Shown here: positions 1 through 7,886 of the stretch, piece after piece
Position numbering within the stretch: the stretch's first letter is position 1
Layout of the letters: every line of letters starts with the position of its first letter
NCBI GenBank assembly: GCA_958296165.1
Contig: OY282447.1
Location: 2,790,001 to 2,854,000 of the forward strand
Reading direction: 5' to 3'
DNA: 64,000 nt
From: an uncultured Pseudomonadales bacterium
Lineage (GTDB): Bacteria; Pseudomonadota; Gammaproteobacteria; Pseudomonadales; Azotimanducaceae
Program-made: the position numbers and the translations under genes
The notes under the pieces: model-generated
The model's database searches: none
The model's input: the letters and a program-made list of their open reading frames with translations, nothing else
What the model was told of the DNA's origin: nothing

Positions 1-1222
1 CTTGGCCGGCCGCCGCGAGATCGTCTTGAACGGCGCGTGGCTGCTGCCCGGCATGATCGACGATCAAGTGCATTTTCGCGAGCCCGGCCTTACCCACAAG
101 GGCGACATCGGAAGCGAATCGCGGGCGGCGGTGGCCGGCGGCATCACCAGCTACATGGAGATGCCTAACTGCGAACCACAGACCGTCGACAACGGCGCCT
201 TATTCGACAAGCACCGGCGCGCCGCTGGCCGATCCATGGCCAACTACGCTTTCTACCTAGGCGCCACCAACGACAACTTGGAGGCGATCAAGGGCGTGGA
301 CGTGGCCCGCGCCTGCGGCGTGAAGGTGTTCATGGGCGCTTCCACCGGCAACATGCTGGTGGACGACGAGCGCACGTTGGAAGGGATATTCCAGGCGAGC
401 CCGTTGCTGATTGCGACCCATTGCGAAGACACACCGACGATTCTCGCCAACGAGGCCAAAGCGCGGGCTGAGTACGGAGATGCGGTGCCAATCGGCCGCC
501 ATCCGCACATTCGCTCTGCCGAGGCGTGCCACAAGTCCTCGTCGCTGGCGGTGTCGCTGGCCAAACGCTACGGCAGCCGCCTACATGTGCTGCACCTCAC
601 CACCGCCCGCGAGCTGGCGCTATTTGAACCGGGCCCGCTCGCCAAGAAGAAGATCACCGCCGAGGCCTGCGTTCACCACTTGTTCTTCAACGACACCTGG
701 TACGCGCCGCTTGGCGCCGACATCAAGTGCAATCCCGCCATCAAGACACGGGCCGACCAGCTCGCCCTAAAACGCGCGGTCGCGGAAGATCGCATCGATG
801 TCGTCGCAACCGATCACGCGCCGCATACTCGGCAGGAAAAGGCGCAGCGGTATTTCGACGCTCCCGCCGGACTGCCGCTTGTGCAGCACGCGCTGCTCTC
901 GCTGCTTGAAGACGTCAAGGCCGGCGAGCTCGCCATCGAGCAGGTCGTGCAGAAAACCGCGCACGCGCCGGCGCAATTGTTCGATGTTCAAGAGCGCGGC
1001 TACCTGCGCGAGGGCTATTGGGCGGATCTGGCCGTGGTCGACCCCGATGCCGCTACCGTTGTAGACGCCGAGCCGATTTACGCCAAGTGCGGCTGGACGC
1101 CGTTTGCCGGCATCACCTTTCGTTCGCGCATCACGCACACGTTCGTGAACGGCGAACCAGCGTTCGTGAATGGCCGGTTCCACGACCGGCCGTTGGGAGT
1201 GGCGTTGGCGTTCGAGCGCTAG
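1..1222 (+). CDS. pyrC: Dihydroorotase, type I-like, 5'-truncated by window edge
   Basis: Dihydroorotase interconverts carbamoyl-aspartate and dihydroorotate in cytoplasmic pyrimidine synthesis. About 406 residues are visible; the usual N-terminal strand before the metal motif is missing, so the gene begins upstream of the window. The amidohydrolase motif reads DDQVHFREPG: the first His of the usual HxH pair is Gln, a variant I know from a separate dihydroorotase clade (for example in Bacteroidetes). The other expected ligands are present: the Lys of VKVFMG (carboxylated in type I enzymes), His in THCED, His in HVLHLTT and Asp in ATDHAPH. The stop codon overlaps the end of the opposite-strand barrel remnant. 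Family assignment is firm; the true start cannot be seen. Confidence 0.9.
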   Translation, partial: LAGRREIVLNGAWLLPGMIDDQVHFREPGLTHKGDIGSESRAAVAGGITSYMEMPNCEPQTVDNGALFDKHRRAAGRSMANYAFYLGATNDNLEAIKGVDVARACGVKVFMGASTGNMLVDDERTLEGIFQASPLLIATHCEDTPTILANEAKARAEYGDAVPIGRHPHIRSAEACHKSSSLAVSLAKRYGSRLHVLHLTTARELALFEPGPLAKKKITAEACVHHLFFNDTWYAPLGADIKCNPAIKTRADQLALKRAVAEDRIDVVATDHAPHTRQEKAQRYFDAPAGLPLVQHALLSLLEDVKAGELAIEQVVQKTAHAPAQLFDVQERGYLREGYWADLAVVDPDAATVVDAEPIYAKCGWTPFAGITFRSRITHTFVNGEPAFVNGRFHDRPLGVALAFER

Positions 1223-1490
1223 AACCTGACGCCTAAGCCGAACGCGAGGGCTATGCCGCGGACTTCCGGCTTGTAGCCGATGTCTCCCCAGATCACTAGG
1301 CGCGTCGGGCTTGGCTGCGCCTAAAGCCCACCGTTGCGCCCACCTCGTCGTCATCGGAGCCCAAGCCGTCCACCGCCATGCGAAAGTATGTTGATTCGTT
1401 GCTGCGGAACCGGATGCCCAAGGCATAGCTGGGGTCGGTCCGATCTCGCGTGGTCATCCCTCGCACGCGCAACTCCAGTTTCCCTCTCGA
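1219..1490 (-). pseudogene. Decayed C-terminal end of an outer-membrane beta-barrel protein
   Basis: No intact gene covers this stretch, but the minus strand reads like the end of an outer-membrane barrel. One frame (about 1490 to 1299) gives alternating polar/apolar strands such as YALGIRFRSNESTYFRM and then stops. The adjacent frame carries on (about 1330 to 1219) as LVIWGDIGYKPEVRG followed by IALAFGLGVRF and a stop. A terminal Phe after an amphipathic strand is the usual BamA recognition signature. One frame break plus the absence of any start or signal peptide suggests a remnant of a larger gene. The alternative, chance coding in GC-rich DNA, cannot be excluded. Confidence 0.42.
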
Positions 1491-1591
1491 AACCTGTGCA
1501 CATGGGCCGCGTGCTGCGATGCGTTCAGCTTGGCGGGCGCAGACGGCCCGCCGCACTTACAATCACCGGCGTTGGCGCCAAGCGATCGACC

Positions 1592-2758
1592 ATGCACGTC
1601 GGCATTCTGGAATCGTTCTTCTTCATCTTCACCGGCGCGGCGGCGCTGGCGGCGCTGGCGCTGTACAGCCGCCAGCCGCTGCTGGTGGCCTACATCGTCA
1701 TCGGCTGCGCGTTCGGGCCACATGGCTTGGCGCTGGTGTCGGATGCGCAGCTGCTCAAGGAAGCGGGCGAGATCGGCATCATCTTCCTGCTGTTTCTGGT
1801 CGGCCTCGATCTGCCGCCTAGCAAGCTCAAGACCATGTTCGGCAAGTCCGTGCTGACCGCCTTGGCCAGCTCGGCGGCCTTCTTCGCGATTGGCTTCGTC
1901 GTTATGGCGGCGTTTGGCTTCACGCTGATGGAGGCCGCCATCGTGGGCGTTGCCAGCATGTTCTCGAGCACGATCCTCGGCATCAAGCTGCTGCCGACGA
2001 CAGTGCTGCACCACCGCCACATCGGCGAGATCGTCATTAGCCTGCTGTTGATTCAAGACTTGCTGGCGGTGGTGGCGCTCTTGGTGTTCGCGGGTTTCGA
2101 GGGCGGAAGCGATGGCCTGCTCATGACCACGCTTACCGTGGTGGTGGCATTGCCGGTAGTGGGCGCGGCGGCTTTCGCCGGCGTGCGCTTCGTGGTGGTG
2201 CCGCTGCTGAAACGCTTCGATGTGTTCAGCGAGTTCACGTTTCTGCTCGCAGTCGGCTGGTGCCTCGGCATCGCGAGCCTCTCCAACGCGCTGTATCTCT
2301 CGTGGGAGATCGGCGCGTTCGTGGCGGGCGTGTCGTTGGCCAACTCGCCCATCGCGCAGTACATCACCGAGAACCTGCGCCCGCTGCGGGATTTCTTTCT
2401 GGTGCTGTTCTTCTTCTCGGTTGGGGCGGCCATCGATCCGCTGCTGCTGCTGCACGTGTGGATGCCGACGCTGCTCCTGGCGTTGGTGCTGGTGGCCGTG
2501 AAGCCGCCGGTTTTCCTCGCTTTGCTGCGCTGGCAGAAGGAAGGGCGAGGCGTTTCCCGGGAGGTTGGATTCCGACTAGGGCAGGCCAGCGAGTTCTCGC
2601 TGCTGTTGGTGTTCGTGGCTGGCTCGGCAGTGCTGTCCGCAGAGGCCGCACATGTGGTGCAAGGTGCCACGGTGCTGACGCTGCTGCTCTCTACCTATCT
2701 GGTGATCTTCCGCTATCCCAGCCCCATCGCGGTGTCCGCCGCGCTGCGGCGAGATTGA
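1592..2758 (+). CDS. Kef-type monovalent cation:proton antiporter (CPA2), no regulatory domain
   Basis: An integral inner-membrane protein of 388 residues with about a dozen hydrophobic segments. It matches the transport core of KefB/YbaL-type CPA2 antiporters, which exchange K+ or Na+ for H+. Family-typical elements are GEIGIIFLLFLVGLDL near residue 70, the SSTILGIKLL segment, LLIQDLLAVVAL and the WEIGAFVAGVSLANS segment. I chose the ATG at 1592 because the protein begins with a hydrophobic helix there; upstream codons in the same frame encode unlikely Arg/Pro-rich sequence. The C-terminal TrkA-N/RCK domain that gates KefB/C is absent, so the protein is either ungated or partnered elsewhere. 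Confidence 0.85.
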   Translation: MHVGILESFFFIFTGAAALAALALYSRQPLLVAYIVIGCAFGPHGLALVSDAQLLKEAGEIGIIFLLFLVGLDLPPSKLKTMFGKSVLTALASSAAFFAIGFVVMAAFGFTLMEAAIVGVASMFSSTILGIKLLPTTVLHHRHIGEIVISLLLIQDLLAVVALLVFAGFEGGSDGLLMTTLTVVVALPVVGAAAFAGVRFVVVPLLKRFDVFSEFTFLLAVGWCLGIASLSNALYLSWEIGAFVAGVSLANSPIAQYITENLRPLRDFFLVLFFFSVGAAIDPLLLLHVWMPTLLLALVLVAVKPPVFLALLRWQKEGRGVSREVGFRLGQASEFSLLLVFVAGSAVLSAEAAHVVQGATVLTLLLSTYLVIFRYPSPIAVSAALRRD

Positions 2759-2804
2759 GCCAACCGCACCGCTCTAACCATGTAGGTGCAGCGAGGTGCA
2801 GTGC

Positions 2805-3800
2805 CTACGCTTTCAGATCGACGAGGCCGCGGCCCACCATCTTGCCGGCAAGAATCCGGTCGATGGCACTAGAGAGCGTTGCCAATGTAAGCGGGGCTGC
2901 CAATTCCTCTAGGCCGTCGAGATGCCAGGCGCCGGCCAGCTTATTCCATATCTCGGCCTTCTGCGCTAACGGCAGCTCTACCGAGTCGATGCCGAGCAGA
3001 TTGACGTGGCGGAGGATGAAAGGCAGCACACTGGCGGGAATCTCTGGCGAGGCGACGAGGCCGCACGCGGCCAGGCTCGCGCCGTAACGAAGGGATTTCA
3101 CGGCGTTGACGAGAATCTGCCCGCCTACCGTGTCCACCGCGCCGCCCCACGTCGGCCGGCCCAACGGACGCTCGGCGCCTTGCAGCGCATCTTCGCGGCT
3201 TAGCAACTGCTCGGCGCCTAGGCCGCGCAGGAAGCTGTGCTGTTCGGGCTTGCCGGTGACGGCGTGGACTTCGTAGCCCAGTTTGGCGAGCAGTTTCACT
3301 GCCACCGAGCCGACGCCTCCGGTCGCGCCCGTCACGAGCACCGGGCCGCCGTCCGGTGTCATGCCGAACGCCTCCAGCTTGTGAACGCAGAGCGCGGCGG
3401 TAAAGCCGGCGGTGCCGAGAATCATGCTGGTGCGCGCGTCTAGGCCAGCCGGCATCGGCACGGCCCAAGCGGCTGGAACGCGCACCTTCTCGCCGAAGCC
3501 GCCGGCGGTATTCATGCCGAGGTCGAAGCCGATGACGATGACTGCGTCGCCAACCGCGAAGGCATCTGAACGAGATTCCTCTACCGTTCCGGCGGCGTCG
3601 ATGCCAGGCGTGTGCGGAAAGTTGCGAGTAACGCCGGGATTGCCGGTGGCGGAGAGAGCGTCCTTGTAGTTGAGCGACGAATAGGCAACGTCGATCAGCA
3701 ATTCGCCGTCCGGCAGGTCCGCCGTATCGCGTTCGACGATGCTGCGCGGAAACTGCCGATCTGCGGTTTTCTCTACCTGGAATGCGCGAAACGACATCAT
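2805..3800 (-). CDS. acuI: Acrylyl-CoA reductase-like quinone oxidoreductase (YhdH/AcuI family)
   Basis: A zinc-independent medium-chain dehydrogenase/reductase of 331 residues. The N-terminal half contains SSLNYKDALSATGNPGV and FPHTPGIDAAG, typical of the YhdH/AcuI group. The Rossmann motif VTGATGGVGSVAVKLLAKLG follows at about residues 150-170. AcuI enzymes reduce acryloyl-CoA to propionyl-CoA with NADPH, for example in DMSP catabolism; this role is inferred from family. The start is ATG-ATG at 3800/3797, preceded by a strong GGGAGGAA site. The ATG overlaps the sohB stop (ATGA), so the two genes are probably translationally coupled. Confidence 0.82.
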   Translation of the reverse strand: MMSFRAFQVEKTADRQFPRSIVERDTADLPDGELLIDVAYSSLNYKDALSATGNPGVTRNFPHTPGIDAAGTVEESRSDAFAVGDAVIVIGFDLGMNTAGGFGEKVRVPAAWAVPMPAGLDARTSMILGTAGFTAALCVHKLEAFGMTPDGGPVLVTGATGGVGSVAVKLLAKLGYEVHAVTGKPEQHSFLRGLGAEQLLSREDALQGAERPLGRPTWGGAVDTVGGQILVNAVKSLRYGASLAACGLVASPEIPASVLPFILRHVNLLGIDSVELPLAQKAEIWNKLAGAWHLDGLEELAAPLTLATLSSAIDRILAGKMVGRGLVDLKA

Positions 3801-4972
3801 CTGATTCCTCCCGTTGTGGTTTTGTCTAGCCAGCCTTCGAGTAGGCGGCCTCCGGCTTTGCCCACGCCAGCGGCGACCTGGCCCATGAGGCGTTCGATGG
3901 CCGGCTTGGGCGTAACCCAGGCAACCTCGAAAACGTCCGCGTCTTTGCAGGCGCGAGCGAGATATTCGTCGCTGGTGACCAGTTCGTCCACTAGAGCGTG
4001 ATCCAAGGCGCGCTGGCCGTACCACGCCTCGCCGGTAGAGACCGCATCGACATCGAGCTTCGGCCGCCAGCGGCCGACATACTCCTGAAAAAGCACGTGG
4101 ATGTCTTCGAGTTCTTCGCGGAACTTCGCGCGGCCCTGCTCGGTGTTTTCGCCCAGCACGTCCAACGTGCGCTTGTAGCGGCCGGCGGTGAGCACTTCGA
4201 CGTCTACGTCGTGCTTCTTCAACAGCCGGTGGACGTTCGGAATCTGCGCCGCCACGCCAATGGAGCCGACTATCGCGAACGGCGCGGCGAGGATGCGATC
4301 TGCAACGGCCGCCATCAGGTAGCCGCCGCTGGCCGCTACCTTGTCTACCGCCACGGTGAGCTGGACGCCGTGCGAGCGGATGCGAGCCAATTGCGAGGCC
4401 GCTAGGCCATAGCCGTGAACCATGCCGCCAGGGCTTTCGACGCGCACCACGATTTCGTCGTGTTTGTTGGCGGTGCCGAGCACGGCCGAGATCTCGCGCC
4501 GCAGCGAATCCACTGCGCTCGCGGCGATGTCGCCTTCGAAGGAGAGCACGAAGACGCGGCGGGGAAGGCTGGCGCTCGCAGCCTTCTCTTGGTCGTCTTT
4601 CTCTTGGTCGCTTCCTTCTTGGTCGCCCGCTTCTTGGTCGTCTCGTTCGTGCGCCTCTCGGCGCGGTTCCTGTTTCTGCCGCGATTCCTGCTTCTCTCGC
4701 TTGGCTTCGGCCTTGCGGTGGCGCTTGCGCTCCTTGGCATCCTGCTTGCGCCTTCTCTTCACCACGGCCGGCGGCAGCGCTGCCTCCTCGACGGCGCGGT
4801 GCATGTCCTGCAATTGCTCGTTGAGCGCCACGACTTCGATGTGGCTGGGGGACTGCCGACGCAAAGCGCGCTGAGCGCCGACCGCACCGATGGCGCTGAT
4901 GACGATGAGCACTGCCACCACCAACGTGGCGGTCTTGGCGAGGAAATCCAAGTAGTCGAAGAGGAACTCCAT
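3797..4972 (-). CDS. sohB: SohB-type inner-membrane S49 serine protease
   Basis: A 391-residue protein with one N-terminal membrane helix (about residues 12-34) and a C-terminal ClpP-like S49 peptidase domain facing the periplasm. The catalytic dyad is visible: Ser215 in KVAASGGYLMA and Lys267 in TAGRYKRTL. The stretch PFAIVGSIGVAAQIPN and the WYGQ motif match E. coli SohB closely. Between the helix and the peptidase lies an unusually long, highly charged linker (about residues 72-130, Arg/Lys-rich then Asp/Gln/Glu-rich). Upstream gene of a two-gene operon with acuI, and divergent from the SCP2-like gene. Confidence 0.93.
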   Translation of the reverse strand: MEFLFDYLDFLAKTATLVVAVLIVISAIGAVGAQRALRRQSPSHIEVVALNEQLQDMHRAVEEAALPPAVVKRRRKQDAKERKRHRKAEAKREKQESRQKQEPRREAHERDDQEAGDQEGSDQEKDDQEKAASASLPRRVFVLSFEGDIAASAVDSLRREISAVLGTANKHDEIVVRVESPGGMVHGYGLAASQLARIRSHGVQLTVAVDKVAASGGYLMAAVADRILAAPFAIVGSIGVAAQIPNVHRLLKKHDVDVEVLTAGRYKRTLDVLGENTEQGRAKFREELEDIHVLFQEYVGRWRPKLDVDAVSTGEAWYGQRALDHALVDELVTSDEYLARACKDADVFEVAWVTPKPAIERLMGQVAAGVGKAGGRLLEGWLDKTTTGGIR

Positions 4973-5046
4973 GGCAGGGCGTTCTGGCGCTTGCGAGTCG
5001 GCGGATTCTAGCCGTTAAATGGGGCCATCGCCCATCGACTCGCGCC

Positions 5047-5382
5047 ATGGACTTAGAGGCGACCCTAGCCGACCGCTTTCATGCCTCTGCCGCAACGGAT
5101 GTGGACGCTGTAGTGGCGCTGGCCGTTGATGGCGGCGAGCGGCTGACGACGTTTGCCGTGCGCGAAGGCGCACTGCGCTTCGACCGCAGCTTGGCGCCGG
5201 CCGCCGCAGACGCGACGTTGTTCTTCGACAGCGCCGAGACCGCGCTCGGCATCTTCGGCGGCGGTGTGGATCCGATGGCGGCGTTCATGGCCGGCGCCTT
5301 TCGCGCCGATGGCCAGCTGCCGCTGGTGTTCGTGCTGCTGGGCCTGTTCCGGCGCGACTACAGCGCTACGCCGCCAGAGTGA
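5047..5382 (+). CDS. Small SCP2 sterol-carrier-like protein
   Basis: A 111-residue soluble protein. The C-terminal half resembles the SCP2 lipid-binding fold: a stretch with ATLFFDSAETALGIFGGG, then VDPMAAFMAGAFRADGQLPL. The pattern 'DPxxAFMxGxxxxxGxxxL' is characteristic of SCP2 domains. Such domains bind acyl-CoA or sterol-like lipids, and stand-alone copies occur beside fatty-acid genes, which fits the acyl-CoA-type genes downstream on the other strand. It starts 74 bp from the divergent sohB start. Substrate unknown. Confidence 0.6.
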   Translation: MDLEATLADRFHASAATDVDAVVALAVDGGERLTTFAVREGALRFDRSLAPAAADATLFFDSAETALGIFGGGVDPMAAFMAGAFRADGQLPLVFVLLGLFRRDYSATPPE

Positions 5383-5435
5383 CGTGCGTCAAGGGATGGT
5401 GACGCGACGATGGAGAAACTTTAGCGCGGTGCCCT

Positions 5436-6104
5436 TTAGGACAGCCCTTCCACCGGGATCAGTGCGCCGTGGATGGAGTCGGCCGCTGGCGATGCCAGAA
5501 ACAACACCACGCCGGCGATGTGCTCGGGCGGAACCCAGTTCTCGAACTTCGCCTTCGGCATGTCGGCGCGGTTGCGCGGCGTGTCGATGATGCTCGGCAG
5601 GATGCAGTTGACGTTGATGCCCTTGCCCTTGAGCTCGTCCGAGAGCGTCTCGGTGAGGCGCATGACCACGCTCTTGGAGGCGATGTAGGCGCCCATCGCC
5701 GCAGCGCCGCGCAGTGCGCCGCGGGCACCGATGTTGACGATCTTGCCGCTGCCTCGATCAACCATGCCGGGCACGGCGGCACGGCAGACGTTCAGCACCG
5801 TGCGGGCGTTCAGATTCATCATGAAGTCCCAGGTGTCGTCGGAGGTATCCGCCACGCCCTCGCCCATGCTGAAGCCGCCGGCGATGTTGGCTAGGATGTC
5901 GATGTCGCCAGCCTGGTGCACCGCCGCTTGGGCACCGGCCGGGTCGATGAGGTCGGCCACGACGGTTCGCCATGGGGCGTCGTCCTCGACGATGTCCACG
6001 CCGATGACGGCAGCGCCAGCAGCGTGGAAGCCGGCAGCTACGGCGCGGCCGAGCACGCCGGCCGCGCCGGTCACCAAGACGTTCTTGTGCGCGAAATCGG
6101 TCAT
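5436..6104 (-). CDS. Short-chain dehydrogenase/reductase with atypical catalytic serine position
   Basis: A classical SDR of 222 residues. The cofactor motif TGAAGVLG lies at residues 12-19, the structural NIAGG at about 73-77 (usually NNAG), and the catalytic pair is Tyr140 and Lys144 (YIASK). The usual catalytic Ser about 13 residues before Tyr is missing: the segment reads IVNIGARGA. The ATG at 6104 overlaps the stop of the upstream LLM gene by 4 bp. Together with that gene and the enoyl-CoA-hydratase-like gene it forms a minus-strand operon likely devoted to one catabolic or modification route. Substrate unknown. Confidence 0.82.
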   Translation of the reverse strand: MTDFAHKNVLVTGAAGVLGRAVAAGFHAAGAAVIGVDIVEDDAPWRTVVADLIDPAGAQAAVHQAGDIDILANIAGGFSMGEGVADTSDDTWDFMMNLNARTVLNVCRAAVPGMVDRGSGKIVNIGARGALRGAAAMGAYIASKSVVMRLTETLSDELKGKGINVNCILPSIIDTPRNRADMPKAKFENWVPPEHIAGVVLFLASPAADSIHGALIPVEGLS

Positions 6105-6973
6105 AGCCGCAGTGCCTCCAAGGTTTCCCAATCCACTTCCCCGAATCGCCCCTGGCGATGCACCGGCTGAATGCAAACGTGGCTGGCGCCGGCGTCCAGG
6201 TGCTCGGCGATCCGATTGCGAATGGCCGCGGCGTCGCCGCAGGCGAAAGTGGCGTCGATGAAGGCGTCGGAGCCTTCGCCGTCGATGTCGGTTTGCGTCA
6301 AGCCCATGCGCAGCCAGTTGTTTCGGTAGTTGGGCAGTGCTTGGTACGTTCTTGCGGTGGCGCGGGCCAGCGTGCGAGCCTTGTCTGCGTTTGTTTCCAT
6401 CACCACCTTCTGCTCCACGCACAGCCACTTCTCCGGGCCAAGGACGCTGCGCGCCATCTTGGTGTGCGCTGGTGACGTAAAGTAAGGATGAGCACCTGCC
6501 GTTGCGGTGCGAGACAACTCCAGCATCTTCGGCCCCAAGGCGGCGATCACCGTTGGCGGCGGCTCGCTCGGCTCGATGCTGGAATAGGGCGATGCGGCCA
6601 TCTTTGCAAGATAATCGCGCATGGTGGCGACGGGCGGGCCGTAGCGCAGTCCGCGCAGGCCCTCCACCAAGGGCTTGTGGGAGACGCCTAGGCCGAGCAG
6701 AAAACGGTTGTTGGACTGCTCCGCAAGCGTCTTTTGCGCCTGCACCGTCACGCCCGGTTCGCGGTGGTAGATGTTGGCGATGCCGGTCGCCACCACCAAG
6801 CGCTCAGTGTTGGCCAACAGCCATGCGGCGTGCGCGAAGGGGTTGCGGCCGAGAGTCTCCGGTATCCACAGCGCCGAAAAGCCCAGCGATTCGATGCGCC
6901 GCGCGGTTTCGGCAGCCTGCTTCGCGTCCAGCCGGTCGGTGAAAAACCAGACGCCGATCTTGCCTAGTTCCAT
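6101..6973 (-). CDS. Luciferase-like (LLM) F420-type oxidoreductase
   Basis: A 290-residue TIM-barrel flavin/F420 oxidoreductase of the luciferase-like monooxygenase superfamily. The N-terminus KIGVWFFTDRLDAKQAAETA and the following LGFSALWIPET, together with FLLGLGVSHKPLVE, match the F420-dependent subgroup. The cofactor, F420 or FMN, cannot be settled from sequence and no F420 biosynthesis gene is in the window. The start ATG has an AAGGAG site about 10 bp upstream. The stop overlaps the SDR start (ATGA), so the products probably act in one pathway. Confidence 0.8.
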   Translation of the reverse strand: MELGKIGVWFFTDRLDAKQAAETARRIESLGFSALWIPETLGRNPFAHAAWLLANTERLVVATGIANIYHREPGVTVQAQKTLAEQSNNRFLLGLGVSHKPLVEGLRGLRYGPPVATMRDYLAKMAASPYSSIEPSEPPPTVIAALGPKMLELSRTATAGAHPYFTSPAHTKMARSVLGPEKWLCVEQKVVMETNADKARTLARATARTYQALPNYRNNWLRMGLTQTDIDGEGSDAFIDATFACGDAAAIRNRIAEHLDAGASHVCIQPVHRQGRFGEVDWETLEALRL

Positions 6974-6989
6974 CGTTGCGCCACTCCTT

Positions 6990-7017
6990 ATGTGCCTATG
7001 CGTGATGTGCCTATGCG
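6990..7017. repeat. 13-bp direct repeat (two copies)
   Basis: The sequence ATGTGCCTATGCG occurs at 6990-7002 and again at 7005-7017, with a partial third unit (GCCTATCG) following at 7019-7026. It fills most of the 47-bp gap between the enoyl-CoA-hydratase-like gene and the LLM gene, immediately upstream of the LLM ribosome binding site. It could be a slippage product or an mRNA feature; no function is evident. Confidence 0.6.
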
Positions 7018-7020
7018 CGC

Positions 7021-7824
7021 CTATCGTGCCTTGAAGTTGCCCGGCCGCCGCTCCGCCACGGCGCGGATGCCTTCTTCAGCGTCTTGGGTGCCGCGCAGCC
7101 ATTGCTGCTCGGCCAGTTCGTGATCGGTAGCGGCGGCGATGCGCTCCGCTAAGCCTTGGCGCATCGTGGCGCGTACCGAGACGGTGGCCAGCGGCGCGTT
7201 CTCGGCGATTTCCGCCGCCAAAGCGAGTGCGGCGTTGGGCAATGCGTCGAGCGCAGCGAGTTGATCCACCATGCCGAGCTGCAACGCTTCTTCGCCCTTG
7301 ATGCGACGCCCGGTGAGGAACATCAGATTGGCCGCTTGCTGGCCGATCAAGTTCGGCAGCGTGACGGTAAGGCCGAAGCCGGGATGGATGCCGAGTTTGA
7401 CGAAGTTGGCGGCAAAGCGGGCCTCCGGCGCCGCGACGCGAAAATCGGCCGTCAGCGCAAGCCCAAGGCCGCCGCCGATGGCCGCGCCCTGCACGGCGGC
7501 GATCACCGGCTTCTTGGCGCTGAACAATCGCACACCCTCGCGGTAGAGCAAGCCGGTAGTGTTCTTGAAGCCTTCTTCGGTAAACTCGCGGTTGCCGGAT
7601 TGATCGCCCCTGCCGGTGCCGAAGTTGGCGCCGGCACAGAACGACTTGCCGTTCGACTTCAGCAGGATCGCCCGACAGGTTGGATCGTCGTCCAGTTCGC
7701 CGTAGGCGTCGGCGATCTGCGCGATCAGGTCGCGGTCGAAGAAGTTGTGCGGCGGCCTGTCGATCTCAACGGTGGCGACGTGATCCTCAAGGCTTACGTT
7801 GATGTCGGCAAAAGCGCCGGACAT
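7021..7824 (-). CDS. Enoyl-CoA hydratase/isomerase family protein lacking both catalytic glutamates
   Basis: A crotonase-fold protein of 267 residues. The CoA-binding and oxyanion-hole elements are present: SFCAGANF near residue 62 and AAVQGAAIGGGLGLAL near 109-124. The two glutamates used by true hydratases are not conserved. The position after GGG reads LGL instead of the usual cEL, and the second site, normally pE(I/V)kLG, reads NFVKLG. It is therefore unlikely to be a standard hydratase; an isomerase, thioesterase or other CoA activity is possible. The start ATG is preceded by GGAGGGAA. First gene of the three-gene minus-strand operon; divergent from the MATE gene. Confidence 0.8.
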   Translation of the reverse strand: MSGAFADINVSLEDHVATVEIDRPPHNFFDRDLIAQIADAYGELDDDPTCRAILLKSNGKSFCAGANFGTGRGDQSGNREFTEEGFKNTTGLLYREGVRLFSAKKPVIAAVQGAAIGGGLGLALTADFRVAAPEARFAANFVKLGIHPGFGLTVTLPNLIGQQAANLMFLTGRRIKGEEALQLGMVDQLAALDALPNAALALAAEIAENAPLATVSVRATMRQGLAERIAAATDHELAEQQWLRGTQDAEEGIRAVAERRPGNFKAR

Positions 7825-7886
7825 GGCATTCCCTCCACTCGAAGTGCGCCGGCTCGATCATTGGCCGAACGCTGCAAGGGCGCAGG

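Noticed and set aside
1454-2455. 333-codon minus-strand frame antisense to the Kef antiporter
   Set aside because: Composition is His/Gln/Arg-rich without domains; the plus strand encodes a clear membrane transporter.
2805-5048. A 747-codon frame that could be read as a large fusion protein ending in the AcuI domain
   Set aside because: The N-terminal 400 codons are an out-of-frame shadow of sohB. AcuI has its own strong ribosome site and ATG at 3800.
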